A DNA stretch of 64,000 nt from Stropharia rugosoannulata. Its lineage: Eukaryota > Basidiomycota > Agaricomycetes > Agaricales > Strophariaceae. Made by a program: the position numbers and the translations under genes. The notes under the pieces were generated by a model, which was given only the letters and a program-made list of their open reading frames with translations, did not search any database and had not been told where the DNA came from. Positions 49,269 to 61,553 of the stretch are shown here, piece by piece; the first letter of the stretch is position 1; every line of letters begins with the position of its first letter. The stretch is from NCBI GenBank assembly GCA_028532985.1, contig JANCIK010000006.1, forward strand, positions 3,410,001 through 3,474,000, in the 5' to 3' direction.

Positions 49269-49739
49269 TGAGTATGTAAGTGGGCGGTATGCCTAGGGGA
49301 TTACAACGCAGTACTTTAGGAAAGCACGCGGTTTTATTGGGTCCTGGCCAGGCGGCGGCCGCCTATATAGAGATCAAGGCGGATGTACGATTTTACCGCC
49401 GCAAGTCCTACTGATGCATCGCCACTTACTGCTAGCGGTGGTTGCGCAGGCACGATAACAAGGAATAGCCGCATGAAGCAATGCTTGAAATAAAGCTTTC
49501 ACTAGATGGGGGATGTATAGTCCAAGCCATGCTAAGTGTGTATGGCAACTATGTGTAATGAAAAGATGCTCAATGACAGGATTAAATGAACGAGTAGAAG
49601 CGCAAAGCATAGACAAGGATCATTACTGTGGCCGAGATATGTACAACGATGCAACATAAGATAACAATATGATAACGCGTAGATTAAGAGAGCGATATGA
49701 TAGTAAAGCCCTAGCTAAAACAAAGAGCCCGAGACCAGC
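49269..49739. other. Intergenic
   Basis: Contains the GATA-gene promoter side and the 3' flank of the C2H2 gene. No gene is seen. Confidence 0.45.
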
Positions 49740-51901
49740 TTAGGGCTGAAGATGTATGCGGACATGCTGCCCAAGATTATCGCGGCGGCTGAACGATTTG
49801 TCGCAGCCTTCGAACGGACAAGGGTGAGCTTTGTCAATGGGATAGCTGGTCAGCTTTGTTGCTACGCAGAAGTGGATGGGTGATTCGACTTACGTTTGTC
49901 GTGGGTATGGATGCTGCGCACATGTCGTTTCAAGTGTTCGCCCCGCACAAAACATTTCCCGCACCCTGGCACGACGCAAATATACGACCTGCTCCCCACA
50001 AGCTCGTCCGCAACAGGTGTTGGCATCCGCGACGATTTCCTTCTAGTCCTCGACGTGTTTCTAGAAAGGCCGTCGCGGTTCTCGTCAGAGCCTGGCTCGC
50101 CCTTCGAGGCCTCCGCCGGCGACATGCTCCGCGCACTAGCTGGCACCTCGGTTACGAAGGGCACCTTTCGTCCACGGCTTTTTTTGTTGAGGTTCGGAAT
50201 CGGAACAGGCAGCGGAATGGGGTGGTTCTTGCGTTTGCGGATGCTATGGCGACCTTCGTGGTACACAGCCAGTGGATCGAAGTCGTCGTCGAAGTATTGG
50301 TTCTGACTCCCCGTCTGGCTCCTGGACGCTCCAAGCTGCGTGACAACTGCGAGCGCAAGCGCGGCACTGCCCTTTGCCTTTCCTTTGCTGCGTCGCGGCT
50401 TCTTCTTGCTGTTGCGCATCAAGGTGTCGGTCCCGGACTCGCGCTGGAACTGTAACACACCCTCCGGGACAAGCGACGGTGAGCGCGACGGGCGGTAGTC
50501 GTCCGACTCGGCGTCGTCCTCGCCAAAATCATCGTTGCTGTCTAGATCGAATTCTCGGATGTCACTTGGCGCTACGGTCATTGGCGCCTTCGTACTGGGC
50601 TGTCGTATGCGCTTTATATCGCGTGCCAGCGATGTCTGGCGGCTGCCAGTAGCTGACGCCCCAGCATCAACAGTCGACGGACGCCTGGAAGAGCGAGTAG
50701 GCGAGATAGAACGCGGACGTTTATTCTGTGCGTTCATTTGGTGAGCCAAGTCGGCGACCGAGTCTGGTGACAAAGTGTCACCCCATCCCGACAGGCCACG
50801 CCTGACGCGGACTGGGGACGGGTGAGCCAGTAAAGGAATTCCTCCGGGGTGCGGAGTCAATGTCGGAGACGGAACAGCAGGAATGATAAGCCCAGCCTGA
50901 GAGGATAGGTTAGAGAGGTGCATTTGCACCGGGTCGTAGGCGGGATTAGAAGAGATGCCCGTGAAGGAGGTATATCCACCGTTGCCAACACCATTGGTGG
51001 TAGCTGTCATAGATCGCGAAGCATCTTGCTGGTAGGCGTTTACAGTTGTGAAGTGGTTGAAATTGAATGTGGCATCGGGAGATATGTCAGCAGGTGGCTG
51101 TAGCTGAGAACCAGTGAAGGGAATGTGACTATGACTCGACGAGTTCAATGTCTGGTTCGAATAGACTGATTCGTCGGGTAAAGTAAATAGGTCTGCTGTG
51201 GGGATCGATTGGTTTGACATCATGCCCGGATCTGGGTCATCAGAAGTAAATGAGGGCATAGGTGCATCATGACGAGGGTCCAAAGCAAGGGTATCAAGAG
51301 GGTTCGAAAGCGAAGCAGTTAGGTACATCTGCCACTGAGCTTCCTCACGGGACTGTATGGGGGAAGAGAGGTTGGGATTAATGTGCAAGTCCTGTAGCGT
51401 ATCGTAACTGGGGTTATTTGATGAGACAGCGGGGAACGAGTGGGGAATAGTGTCCAAGGATGATTCTGTGGTTCCTACATAGCGTTGCGAAGATGATACT
51501 TGAGGTCGAAATTGGTATTTAGCCGGCGTTGGTTTGGTGCAGGGATACTCGTATAGAACTGACTCTGCCTCAGCGGGTGACCAATGCTTCATATCGTTGG
51601 CGTACGCTGTGCGATCCCATCCCACAAAATCGCGGTCATGGTCGATGTTCGTCGTAGGATGTAGGTGAGCCCTGGTGTTCATGTCTGAGCAAGCTAATGG
51701 TGTAACGGAATTGGAGGGCGCATTCATGGCATCGGGATCTGAATGCAGGGCAGGTATCATGTTTCGGTCCAAAGTGTCCATTTCCAGCAGCACACCAATG
51801 TCGACCTGCATGAGCCGACGAGAATGAAGCGCTGAATGTTCAAAAATTCCTCGCGGCCAAGAAAGACGAGAACGGTATTGGTTTCTTCGAATTGGATCCA
51901 A
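49740..51901 (-). CDS. C2H2 zinc finger transcription factor (Msn2/4-like fingers)
   Basis: Two exons on the minus strand, 51901-49894 and 49828-49740, give 698 residues. The first 600 residues are disordered, Ser/Pro/Asn-rich, with basic patches (KKKPRRSKGKAKG, KKSRGRK) that could be nuclear localisation signals and an acidic DSNDDFGEDDAESDD stretch. Two tandem C2H2 fingers close the protein: ICVVPGCGKCFVRGEHLKRHVRSIH and, across the intron, HPCPFEGCDKSFSRRDNLGQHVRIH, linked by THDKP. The arrangement is that of yeast Msn2/4-type stress regulators, which bind AGGGG. An alternative start is the Met at about residue 42. Long plus-strand frames here are shadows. Confidence 0.88.
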
Positions 51902-53866
51902 ATTCCATCTGATGAAGAGGCTAACACGTTATATAGAGTGCATAAACTGGCCTGGACGATATCGTTCGGGACTGGACACCATTGTAATTTGGTGAGCCGT
52001 AATCAGGATCGCGGAAGTAGACACTAGTCGTGACGACAAACGTACCTAAGAAAAGTAGCGCTCGAAAAGTAGCGCTCCAAATCCATACATCACTCCGAAT
52101 CCGGCGAAAGTAATACGGACTGAAACAGGCAGCACGCGGTCGTTGATGTCAGACTGCAGCAGACAAGTGGGGCATTGGGATCGCGCCGAAGGACTGAAAG
52201 GACGTATGATCTCCGTTAAAAGCAAGACGAGTACGTCACCACAGTGCATTAAGCATTGCACCAAAAAGGTATGCCCGTTATCCCAGGAACGCCTCCAGTG
52301 AGTCCGCAATTTGATTGTTTTGTATATCATTGGTTCATAGCATACGGGTTTAGAGGTTCAGAGCACGCATATATTTACGCGACCACAGCAGATTCCTATT
52401 AAAAGGATTAGGTTATGATTTAGTTCTGCACCCAAAGAACACGGAGTACGGGGAGTACGCACCAAAAAGAAATCCCTCCGCAGTGACTAAATTTCTTAAA
52501 TTTTCTTATGAGCGTTCTATAATGTCCCTGCGTCATCATATTATCCAGCCTGCATTTTTCTTGTAAGTAGGTTGGAGTTCTTCAGACAGAGGTCTCTTTC
52601 AGATTCTTGCACTGCTACTTGAGGTTGAAATTGGAATCAGTCTAAGTTTGGTCGCAAGTATTTCAATGTGACAAGCTTTGAGTCGGAAGGCGACATTTAA
52701 CCTGGTAAAACTTCACAATTAATGCGAGGTGCGATAATGTCGTTTGATGAAATAGTGAAACAGAACAGAACAGAAGGATAGCAAGTTGGGCTCCGCAAGC
52801 CTCAGACAAGTTGAAGTTTAACCAAAGTTCAACCAAGGAACGAAAACCAGCATACATCTGGCATACACGTGCTTAGTTTGGTCACTGTTTGGATGTTGGA
52901 GCGGAGTTTGAAATTAATTTACTACTACGTACTGTACTCTCCTTTAAGTACTTAATTACACTCAACTTCAATGCAGCTTCTATTGTGAAGTCAGAACGCT
53001 AACTCATCTATACTCGCGGAGACTCGCTTTCAACTAGGCAGGAATTGCGAAGTCGTTTTTAGACAAATTTGTCTGGGTAATAAGTTGCTTACTTATGCAA
53101 GACGAATAGTTGACAGTGCCTATGAACTTCGGAGAACTGAATCCAACAGAACATAACTTGATCTGTGTACTGGCTAACAGAATCTACTCTTAAACTCTAT
53201 GCTTTTTGAGCGAACCACGACCATCATTGTCCTGCTTACACTTGTGACCAGTGTCAATGTTCTCCGGTCTATTGACTTCACCTTCAACGGAGCACGGATA
53301 GTGGCTATCCGTGCTCCGTTGAAGCTCAAAAAATACCATTGCGCAGAGGATTCGGCGTCAGTTGCAATGCAGTACAATCTCCTTGATCAAAAGCTCGGCG
53401 TAACTGAAGAACCAGCTAACCCCAAACTGATGTTTCTACCCATCTCACGCCAGTTCACTACCCCAGATGTTGATTGAAGCCCTCTTGTCGCCGGATTTGA
53501 TACCATGAATAACTTTGCAAATAGTCACTTGATCCCATCGTCTAAACCTGGCTGAACTGAACGGCGTTTACAGCTCCAAATATAACCATAGTCAGTCAAG
53601 TTGTCGGGAAACACACAAGTCATACATGTTCTTCTTGATATCTATTTGTGTAACTCAATGAAAACTGCGCCTATGTTACAATCCTGGCCATACATCAGAA
53701 GGTGGGGTGCGTTCCAGCGGGCCGTTTTTGTCCTCAAGGCAGGCTTATCCTCGTACTATCAGATTCAAACACCGTATCCTGTTCTCATAAATAGGAGGCT
53801 CTTTCGACAAAGTTGTCTTGCTTTCTCTTCGCCTTTGATTGTGGAGTACATTGTCTCAGCTACATA
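51902..53866. other. Long intergenic stretch with hairpins
   Basis: About 2 kb between divergent genes. Carries the perfect hairpin at 53282-53324 and a near-palindrome ACACTTGTGACCAGTGT around 53240-53258. The frames at 53174-53477 on both strands are products of these palindromes. No gene is accepted. Confidence 0.55.
53282..53324. repeat. Perfect 20-bp inverted repeat with a 3-base loop
   Basis: Bases 53282-53301 are the exact reverse complement of 53305-53324, separated by TGG. The arms are GC-rich at the centre (GGAGCACGG/CCGTGCTCC), giving a strong hairpin on either strand. Confidence 0.9.
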
Positions 53867-56834
53867 ATGGGTGGCCCAGCGGCAGTATCAAATGGTGAAG
53901 TTCGCAGTTACGCACATCTTCTAGATCACAGGCCATGGTACAAAAACTCTCGTAAGCCGTTTCAACTTGCCGTCGTTCAATCTAACTGAAGTCTCTACAG
54001 GCCTCGTGTTACTAAATTTCTGGATTGTAATACTGTTCGTAATCTCTTAACCATGCTGTATGGTCAGTGATTGACGCTACTATTCCATTCTTTACGCAGT
54101 CTGGTTACGTCTTCTACGAATGGTTATGATGGTATGTTCTCTGTGGACGGGGACGCATAACCTTCAGTATCTTAATTTGCCTTCACTGCATCCTCCAGGG
54201 AGCATGATGAGTGAGTGGAGATAACCCATATCAACAAAGCAATACTGATGCACTTCAAGACGGTCTACAGTCTCTACCTCAATGGCAGGCTGCTTTCAAC
54301 CACCCTCAGAAGGGAGCTGTACGTACTTCACGCCCTCCTTTAACACGGCTGAGTATTCAAGCCACCCTTATCGATCTTCTAGCTGGGATTGTTGGGTGCT
54401 ATCCAGAATATTGGGTCCCTTTGCTCCCTTCCATTTGCTCCTTACTTGGCCGACCTGTTCGGAAGAAGGTCATGTATTATTCTGGGTGCCTGTCTAATGG
54501 TCATAGGGACCGTTGTTCAGACAGCATCACAGAACGTCCACATGTTCATTGGCGCTCGGTATGCACTATATCCCAGCAGAGCAAATCGTTATTCTGACCT
54601 AGTGGATAGCTGGCTCATTGGTTTCGGCCTCAACTTTGCTGCGACTGGTGCCCCCATGTTGATCTCTGAACTAGCATATCCCAGTACGTCCTGGAGCCCA
54701 TATTACCAAAAAAGGGATCTTATTCATTTCGTCCAGGTCAGCGTGGGGAGATCACTTCTTTATACAACAGTTTATGGTCCGTCCTGTGACCCACACGATG
54801 TACTCGAACTAACAAAAAAGTTCAGGATTTTCGGGAGCTTCATCGCGGCGTGGACTGTATGTTTCCTTATCAGATTCATGCGCAGAGTGGTACTGACGTC
54901 TGACATACCCAAGACCTTTGGCACTTTCCATATTCAAACCAGCTGGTCATGGCGTATTCCATCTGCTATCCAAGGCTTCCCATCCGTCATTCAATTGATC
55001 TTTATTTGGTTTGTCCCCGAATCACCGAGGTGGCTCATGAACAAGGGCAGGTTCGTACTCTATGACATGGAGTTTCCCCGTCGACCGCTCGTTGACATCA
55101 TTCACAGGGAGCAAGAAGCGCTTGACACCCTGGCTTATTACCACGCCAAAGGAAACGCGTCAGTTCTAGTCTATAATAGCTCGCATCAAACTAAACTCAT
55201 TTTTGGTTGTTGTTAATTAAAGCAAGGACCCCCTCGTCGAGTATGAGTTCCAAGAAGTCAAGACAGCCATCGAGCTCGACCGCCAGGTTACATCAAACGT
55301 CGGATGGTCTACGCTCTTCAAGACCCCAGGCAACCGTAGACGTATGAGAATTATCATCGCCATTGCCTTTTTCTCCCAGTGGTCTGGAAATGGACTCGCG
55401 TGAGTTCATTTACGGTTCGTTTATTATTGACACGCAGCCTTATCTTATCTCGCCAGTTCATACTGCAAGTTATTTCAGAATAGCATCCGAAAGCGTTACT
55501 TACTCACTTGACACATTTAGACCTTAATAAGGTTCTAGATGCCGTCGGTGGTGCGTGTGCCTCTATCTACCGCGGAGCCAACTCTAACATTATTCTTAGT
55601 TACTGATCCCACTATCCAGCTTTTAATAGTAAGCGTTACCCACCCGAAGCAGCCTCCGCGGCTTGTAGGCTTACTTGCTCGCAGAATGGTGTTCTACAAA
55701 TCTACAACTTCATTATTTGCGTCTTTGCCTCACTCTGGTGCGACAAAATTGGAAGGAGAAAGCTGTTTATTGTATCTACAGCAGGTAATATTCCTTATAT
55801 CACTGTTTTCTGGATGAACCTGATTGCTCCGCATCTCCTTACCAGGTATGCTCGTTACATGGATATTTGAAACTATATGCTTTGCGGTCTATTCCGAGAC
55901 TGGGCATAGCGCTGCCGGGCACGCTTTCATTGCAACGATCTGTGCGTATATTTGTGCGGTGACACCTCATGTCCACTGACAAGCGTTTTAAACTCAGTCA
56001 TATTCGCCACTTTTTGTAAGTGAATAGGTGCTTGTATCTTGTATCTAACAGCTAATGTATGTTTCTTGTAACAGACGCGGCAAGCATTATTTTTCTTCGT
56101 GTTTTCTACAACTGCTTACAGGTTACGTTGTATCCGTATTCAGCTGGCGTACTCTCCGCTAATCGTTACGTGAGTCTACCTAACCACATCACATCCACGT
56201 ACACGCTCTTAATGCCTACACCAGGTATGCCGTGGAGATTCTGCCTTACAACCTCCGGTCCAAAGGGTTTACCGTTTTCAACTTCACTATTTCTTTATCT
56301 CTAATTTTCAACCAGTGAGTTATACTTCTATTATATACAAGTAATAATTACAATTTTCGGAATCCAGATATGTTAACCCAATTGCCCTCCAAAAGTAAGT
56401 TTCCGAATCTGTGTTTTGGACCAACGACTGACGAATGTCTTGCAGCATTGGATGGAAATATTACGTGAGTAATTTCACCTCTCGGTCTCATTAGGCGTGT
56501 AACACTCGTCCATAGCTGGTGTACGTCGCATGGCTGAGCTTCGAGCTTGCTTTCATCTGTCGTTACCTTGTCGAGACGAAGAACGTACGTAGCATTGAAA
56601 CTCTCAAATCAAGATCTTCGACTGATCGTACGTTCTCTTAGCGTACCTTGGAGGAAACTGCCGCGTATGTTTCTTATACCGACTTTCACAACAGACGGGC
56701 GCTAATAACTGTCTTTCTACAGGTTGTTCGATGGTGACGACCATGTCGCGCTGATCGCAAACTACAATTCCGACTTGCGCGAGCGAAAGAATTCGGACGT
56801 GCGCACCGACACCGACGAGAAGGGATCATTGTAA
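53867..56834 (+). CDS. MFS sugar transporter (lactose/hexose permease type), about 26 exons
   Basis: Exons: 53867-53951, 54001-54034, 54100-54131, 54199-54210, 54260-54318, 54383-54558, 54610-54683, 54737-54776, 54826-54856, 54914-55050, 55108-55158, 55223-55399, 55457-55464, 55521-55547, 55600-55628, 55685-55784, 55846-55941, 55998-56015, 56075-56100, 56144-56169, 56225-56314, 56368-56394, 56446-56464, 56516-56584, 56642-56664 and 56723-56834; about 525 residues. Sugar-porter signatures in order: STNGYDGSMMNGLQ, LADLFGRR, SELAYPSQRG, PESPRWLMNKGR, DKIGRRKLF, VEILPYNLRSKG, YLVETKNRTLEE. Twelve membrane segments are plausible. One exon is 8 nt, and the following intron begins GCAAGT. The intron near 56101-56143 is uncertain: a 43-bp form drops a conserved FY pair, while keeping it demands a 22-bp intron. 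A lactose or related disaccharide substrate is only a guess. Confidence 0.85.
55465..55520 (+). other. GC-AG intron in the sugar transporter
   Basis: Donor GCAAGT after TCATACT, acceptor TTTAG; 56 bp. Removing it joins ASY to YLNKVLDAVG as expected in the family. Confidence 0.8.
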
Positions 56835-57617
56835 ATTAACTGCAATGGAGTCACGAACAGCTGCCCTATCATGGGATTATATTTCACGAGTTTGAAGTTA
56901 CAGGTATTACGGATCGGGTCTCAGTGTATTTCAGTCTTGGAATGATGACATGTACAAATTATCTCCAGAAAAGAAAATGTAACAAATTAAGCAGAGGATG
57001 ATACTGACGCATTCAGATATTCAAGCATTACAAGTGTATAATTTGATACACATCGGATCTTGTCATACCTGAGGGTGATGTTCTGTTGAGAATCTGACAT
57101 GGGTTTTCATCCATACAATATGAAGAGTCCAAAGCCATTTCTGCGATGTCACTTGCATGATGAGCGCTGGCCGGCGCCATCGGCCACCGGTTCCGGGTCA
57201 CGCGCAGTAGCCGCACAACAGATCGATGAACCATGTTTCTCCTGGCCACCGCAGCAAACTTAGCGCACTGCCCTCCATTTTGCAAAACGACACACCATAG
57301 CGCGATCAAACTGTCGGACTCTGAGCAGCTTCTCTGAGTAAAGTAATGATGTCATCAAGAGTGAATAAGCGCCGATAATATGTGTAAGTGCTATAGATAG
57401 ATGTTTGGACCGGATGTAAGTTGCCCATTGCCACAAAAACGTAGAACTGACTGAGTTCAATGTTTCTTCAGCTAAAAATCACCTTCATGCTTAGATCTCA
57501 CCAAAATAACCTGATCCCGAGAATGTAATGTCCGAAGCAACCCAAGCGGCGAAACGCCGCAATGCGGAAGAAAGAGTCTATAGTAGGTACGCGTAAGATG
57601 CTCGAAAGATGCACTAC
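56835..57617. other. Intergenic
   Basis: No gene accepted; antisense frames at 57028-57460 overlap one another and have no motif. Confidence 0.45.
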
Positions 57618-57686
57618 TATAAAGCTAGAGGTTCCAATGACGAAGACTTTCAATATCACATTCTAGCACCGACGTCAGCTCTCACC

Positions 57687-58145
57687 ATGAAGTTTACTAT
57701 GTTCGCATCTGTCGCCTTGCTGGCGCTAGTGTCCGGCGCTGCAGCAAGTCCCACAACCAGTCCGGTCGTCTCATACCAATGTAAGTTCAATATTCAGAAT
57801 GTATGTCCCGAATACCCTCTAACTTCTTACAGGCGACCCCCCTGCAGGAGGATCAGGACTGGTATGTTCAAGTTTAACTTATTCACTACGGAGGCGGCAA
57901 TTACTTTGATTATTCAATGACTAATATTTACCGTTACAGAAATGTTTGTTTTTTTCACTTTTTTTAACTGCTCCATCCTAATTTATGTAAACCCAGGTCC
58001 CTTCGGATACAGATGCTGCGGACCGTTCACCAGTGAATTTGGAACGTATGTGTTTACTTTAACGCGTCGAAATGTACACTTTAAACAACTTACTCTCTTC
58101 AGCTGCATTGCCGGAGAGGTTGGCCCGTGTCCCCTTTTGTCTTGA
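57687..58145 (+). CDS. Small secreted cysteine-rich protein 1
   Basis: Five exons, 57687-57780, 57833-57861, 57940-57943 (4 nt), 57997-58045 and 58103-58145, give 72 residues. A signal peptide (MKFTMFASVALLALVSGAAA) precedes a mature peptide with six cysteines in the order C-x10-C-x5-CC-x9-C-x7-C, ending PLLS. A TATA box (TATAAA, 57618-57623) lies 64-69 bp upstream. The 4-nt exon AAAT is forced by phase: exon 2 ends on a full codon and exon 4 starts on the second base of a Cys codon. I do not recognise a named family; the CC pair recalls hydrophobins but the size and spacing do not fit. It is the first of five paralogs and may be an effector- or antimicrobial-like peptide; no function is claimed. 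Confidence 0.8.
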
Positions 58146-58914
58146 GGGAATTTATTAGAAGCTGTATTAATGTGTGGAGTTTATGCATCAACTGTTCCAT
58201 GTACATACCAACATATTCTCATGCATTCAAATAATAGTACTTGACAATGATATCTCCTGGGCCTGAGCGACGGCAAAATGTATAGTACTCCGCCGCTCAT
58301 CCCGGACCTCAAGTTATTTTACTTAAAATTTATCAGTCAATTGTAGCTACGTCCTTGTTTACATCAGTGCTTTTGACATTGGAAGCTCCCATGCACGTTC
58401 ACTGAGCGCTGCTCGCGCTCAGATCTGATTCTCCGTATTGGACAGACTTACATAACTAAGGCACATGTAGTGTCTATTTTTAGTTCAGGTACTTACGTCC
58501 GCGTCATGCAGTATTTCAATTTCCATAGCGAGCGCGTCCGAAGAAACATGCCCTTACCGTCCTGAATATCAAACGGTTATATGTAGCAGTAAAACACCAG
58601 TCAAGCCGGACTAGGTGAGAAAATAGCTACGTATTACCCATGTGGATCATTTTTAGCTAAAAGATCAAGCTTAAGATGCTGGCTGGCCATGGAGCAGCTG
58701 TCCATGTCAGGTCCCGGACCACGATACTGGTATTCCGGAATATGCTCGCTTGTAGCTATAGCTTTATTTTATCTCCTTTTCCAAAGGAGCAGAAAATTCG
58801 GAAGATGAGTTGCATTTTGATTCTTTACATTCTATCCAACTCGCTAAAGGCGTCTGAGGTCAAGACTGTCAACCCTTTGAGCTATATTTACAACACCTGA
58901 GCTGTATAAAAGAG
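58146..58914. other. Intergenic within the peptide cluster
   Basis: No gene is seen; the frame at 58676-58900 has no splice or motif support. Confidence 0.45.
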
Positions 58915-58957
58915 TAGTCAAGTTGCACGAAATATTCTTCACTATCAGTACTCAGAC

Positions 58958-59399
58958 ATGCAGTTCAAGTTCCTTACCAGCGTCCTCGTCCTCGTTGTTG
59001 CACAGACAATGGCAGTGCCCAACCCCCAAACAACCGACACTACCGTTTACCGCTGTGCGTCTTACTGCAATTTCTCCTCATTTCATGTTTAACTCATGTA
59101 TAAAACCCTCACTATTAGGCAAGACGGCTGATGTGAGTAGTTCATTTTATTGGTGCCATGGCTATGTGCTAACTCTCGAGTTTTAGGACTGTAATATCCC
59201 ATTCATGTGATAATAATGAAGTTCGTTGTTCTGAAAATTTCTTCTAGGTCCCTCTACCTGGAACTGCTGCGGGCCTACTAGCCCGACTCTGGGCGGATTG
59301 TAAGTCAAAATGAGCATGACTGATATAAGATTTCTGATATTGTGTAATAATACTCTTAATAGCTGCCGCGCACCCGAACTTCTTTGCATTCGCGGTTGA
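58958..59399 (+). CDS. Small secreted cysteine-rich protein 2
   Basis: Five exons, 58958-59054, 59119-59132, 59187-59190 (4 nt, GACT), 59248-59299 and 59363-59399, give 67 residues. Signal peptide MQFKFLTSVLVLVVAQTMAVP. Mature cysteine order C-x5-C-x5-CC-x10-C-x6-C, ending IRG. TATAAAA at 58915-58921 is 37-43 bp upstream. Exon phases (1, 0, 1, 2) are identical to those of paralogs 1, 4 and 5, which supports both the family relationship and the tiny exon. The first exon starts MQFK like paralog 4. Confidence 0.82.
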
Positions 59400-60284
59400 G
59401 GCATGAAGCTCGAAGACGTGAAGACACTCGAAAGTCTGGAAGATTGGATTGGCACCGGCATTACATTCAACTAAACATATTTACATGTAACTCCTATTAG
59501 TTGTAGTTCTGCTAAACTACTCTATAACCCACTCTGTACTACATACGGCTGCAAAATGCCTGCGAAGCGAGTACTATCATCAAGAGATATTCTCTAAGAG
59601 GCTGGCAAATTCTGAGGAATAGAAGTAACGTTCGAAAGTAAACTTAGCCAAGTGCAAGATTTCACTGAAGTCTTTCATTAGGCGAACACACTATTTTTCA
59701 TTGCCTCGTTGAACCTAGCCTGTGCGTATAGCACGTGTGTACCAGGGTACCGCCGCACGCAATGTCTGTCCAGCGCCTATGACCCCTGAAAATCTGGGCA
59801 GGGCAATGGAAGCAATTCGTCGGTCTTAATCCGGAATGATGCCTCGGAATTATCCGACAGTACCCCCATAAGAATCGATCAAGGTAGTCAAATCGAGACC
59901 GAAGCTGGCTGAAGATGGCCAGACACCGTCAACAAGTGAGATGAAGAAGACAGGCTATGATATTTGCCCATCACCGGCTCACGGGTAGCTGTCTAAAATA
60001 TTTTGAGGGTACAAAATGTGAAGCTATATGCCCGGTTGCTGATTAATTGCGCTCTGGAAGGCGAAGCTCCCTGGAACCTCGCAAGGCTCCACTCCTGGCG
60101 CTCCGGACCATGGGTGGGTTTGTGTACTCCATAAGCCTCATTTTCCGCGTAGCAGTCAGCTGAGGATCTTGCAAAAAACTTGGCGTACACCTGTGTATGC
60201 CGAGTCTCGAAGGTATAGGATAGTCCTTCATTCTTCTGGAATCCCCTTGGGGCGGGACTCCTGCTGCGACGGACACAAGAACGG
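59400..60284. other. Intergenic within the peptide cluster
   Basis: No gene is seen. Antisense frames at 59993-60319 lack signal peptide or Cys pattern and overlap the promoter of paralog 3. Confidence 0.45.
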
Positions 60285-60348
60285 TATAAAGTTAAGCAGA
60301 ACTCATTGAATTTTTTCATCGTCGAAGAACAAATTCCTCATAAGAAAT

Positions 60349-60691
60349 ATGTTGATGTACAAAGCTCTCGTCGCAGCTCTTCTCCTAGTAATCCCCACTG
60401 CTAGCGCTGTTGCGACTGGAGGCAATCAATGTACGTTTCCTGTCAAGATATACATGGGCAAATCTCTGACAGCTCTACTTGTATAGGTTCCAGCGATTCG
60501 GATTGTAAAGTTGATTTGACTTGAGGTTGATCCCACATCTGATGTACTGATTTAGGTTCTTACGGACTCTCGTGCTGCAAAGCGGTTCCATTTCCGAAGT
60601 AAGTGGTACTTTAAATTTTGCATTGAAGTGCAGCTGAAATTTTCATAAATCTACAAGATGCGTTCGACTCCCCCCAGGAACCGTCTGCTGA
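60349..60691 (+). CDS. Small secreted cysteine-rich protein 3
   Basis: Four exons, 60349-60430, 60487-60504, 60556-60598 and 60658-60691, give 58 residues. Signal peptide MLMYKALVAALLLVIPTASA. Cysteine order C-x5-C-x5-CC-x7-C-x8-C, with the last Cys at the C-terminus. TATAAA at 60285-60290. Here the second exon runs straight into the codon-plus-T that forms the separate 4-nt exon in the paralogs, so one intron is missing. The last acceptor is taken at 60657 rather than 60677: only that choice yields the family ending C-x8-C-stop. Confidence 0.8.
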
Positions 60692-61488
60692 GGCGACTCT
60701 AGCAACATCAGAGCTTTTACTGTAAACCCAATCAAGAGCTCTTAAAATCAGCCTATGTGGAATTGTACATGTAAATAATATATATGGAGACATCTTACAC
60801 ATTAAAGTGTCAGATTTATTGTGTGAAATATTATATTGTTTCTTCGGAGTGTGGGGTATACCTTGATACCACCACAATGAGGGAGATAGCAATTTATGTA
60901 GATTACAAGTTACTCCGTCTCTTGAGGAGACTTACGCATGACGTTGTAATTACTACTACTACACGGTGCTAGGTAGTGAAATTAGTAACTCCTACGGTCA
61001 GTCACATCACAGGCCAAAAACAAGGATGAATTGTTGCATTTAGTACTATGTACATACTCTTGCCATTTTAGCCCGGGGTCTAGGTAACCGGTGCTGCTAT
61101 AATCAACTGTTTTGCGTGTTGCAGCTCCACCTTCGGCGGTTCAACGTTCAATATTCTAGCGCTATCATGTGTTCGCAATTACGGTAGGGAAAGCAGCGAG
61201 CTCTCACAGGACTCGTACTCTGTGTGTAGAATTGACGTGCTCAGAACATTCTAATGTGATAGACATCCAATGCCAAGATGAAATGATCATTTACAGGCTT
61301 TCGTCTACTAATCAACGGAAAAGTATGTGGGCTGCCAAGAGCACCTACCGTAGCCTAGTACGGTATTCAGAGAATTGTGGCATGGAAGGTGTCGCACATT
61401 GAAGTGGCTGACCATGTCAACTTACCTCGAGCCAGGCTCATTTGCATTAACATAAGCGAACATGAGATCGCACGGCCATTTTTTAACA
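60692..61488. other. Intergenic within the peptide cluster
   Basis: No gene accepted. The short frame at 61169-61402 has no motif. Confidence 0.45.
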
Positions 61489-61553
61489 TATAAAAGGGAC
61501 ACTAATTCTGCTGGCTAGCAGACAAAGTTTAACTCCGTCGCACAGTCACAAAT

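Noticed and set aside
49856..50455. 199-codon plus-strand frame
   Set aside because: Shadow of the C2H2 factor exon on the other strand; Arg/His-rich low-complexity product.
53174..53477. Frames on both strands sharing FNGARI and LTLVTSV
   Set aside because: The similarity is an artefact of the palindromes; not genes.
53601..53867. 88-codon frame just before the sugar transporter
   Set aside because: Overlaps the transporter ATG in another frame and has no motif; probably 5' leader.
60678..60702. Alternative last exon of cysteine-rich protein 3
   Set aside because: It would end in RLLRRL and lose the two final cysteines; the acceptor at 60657 restores the family ending.
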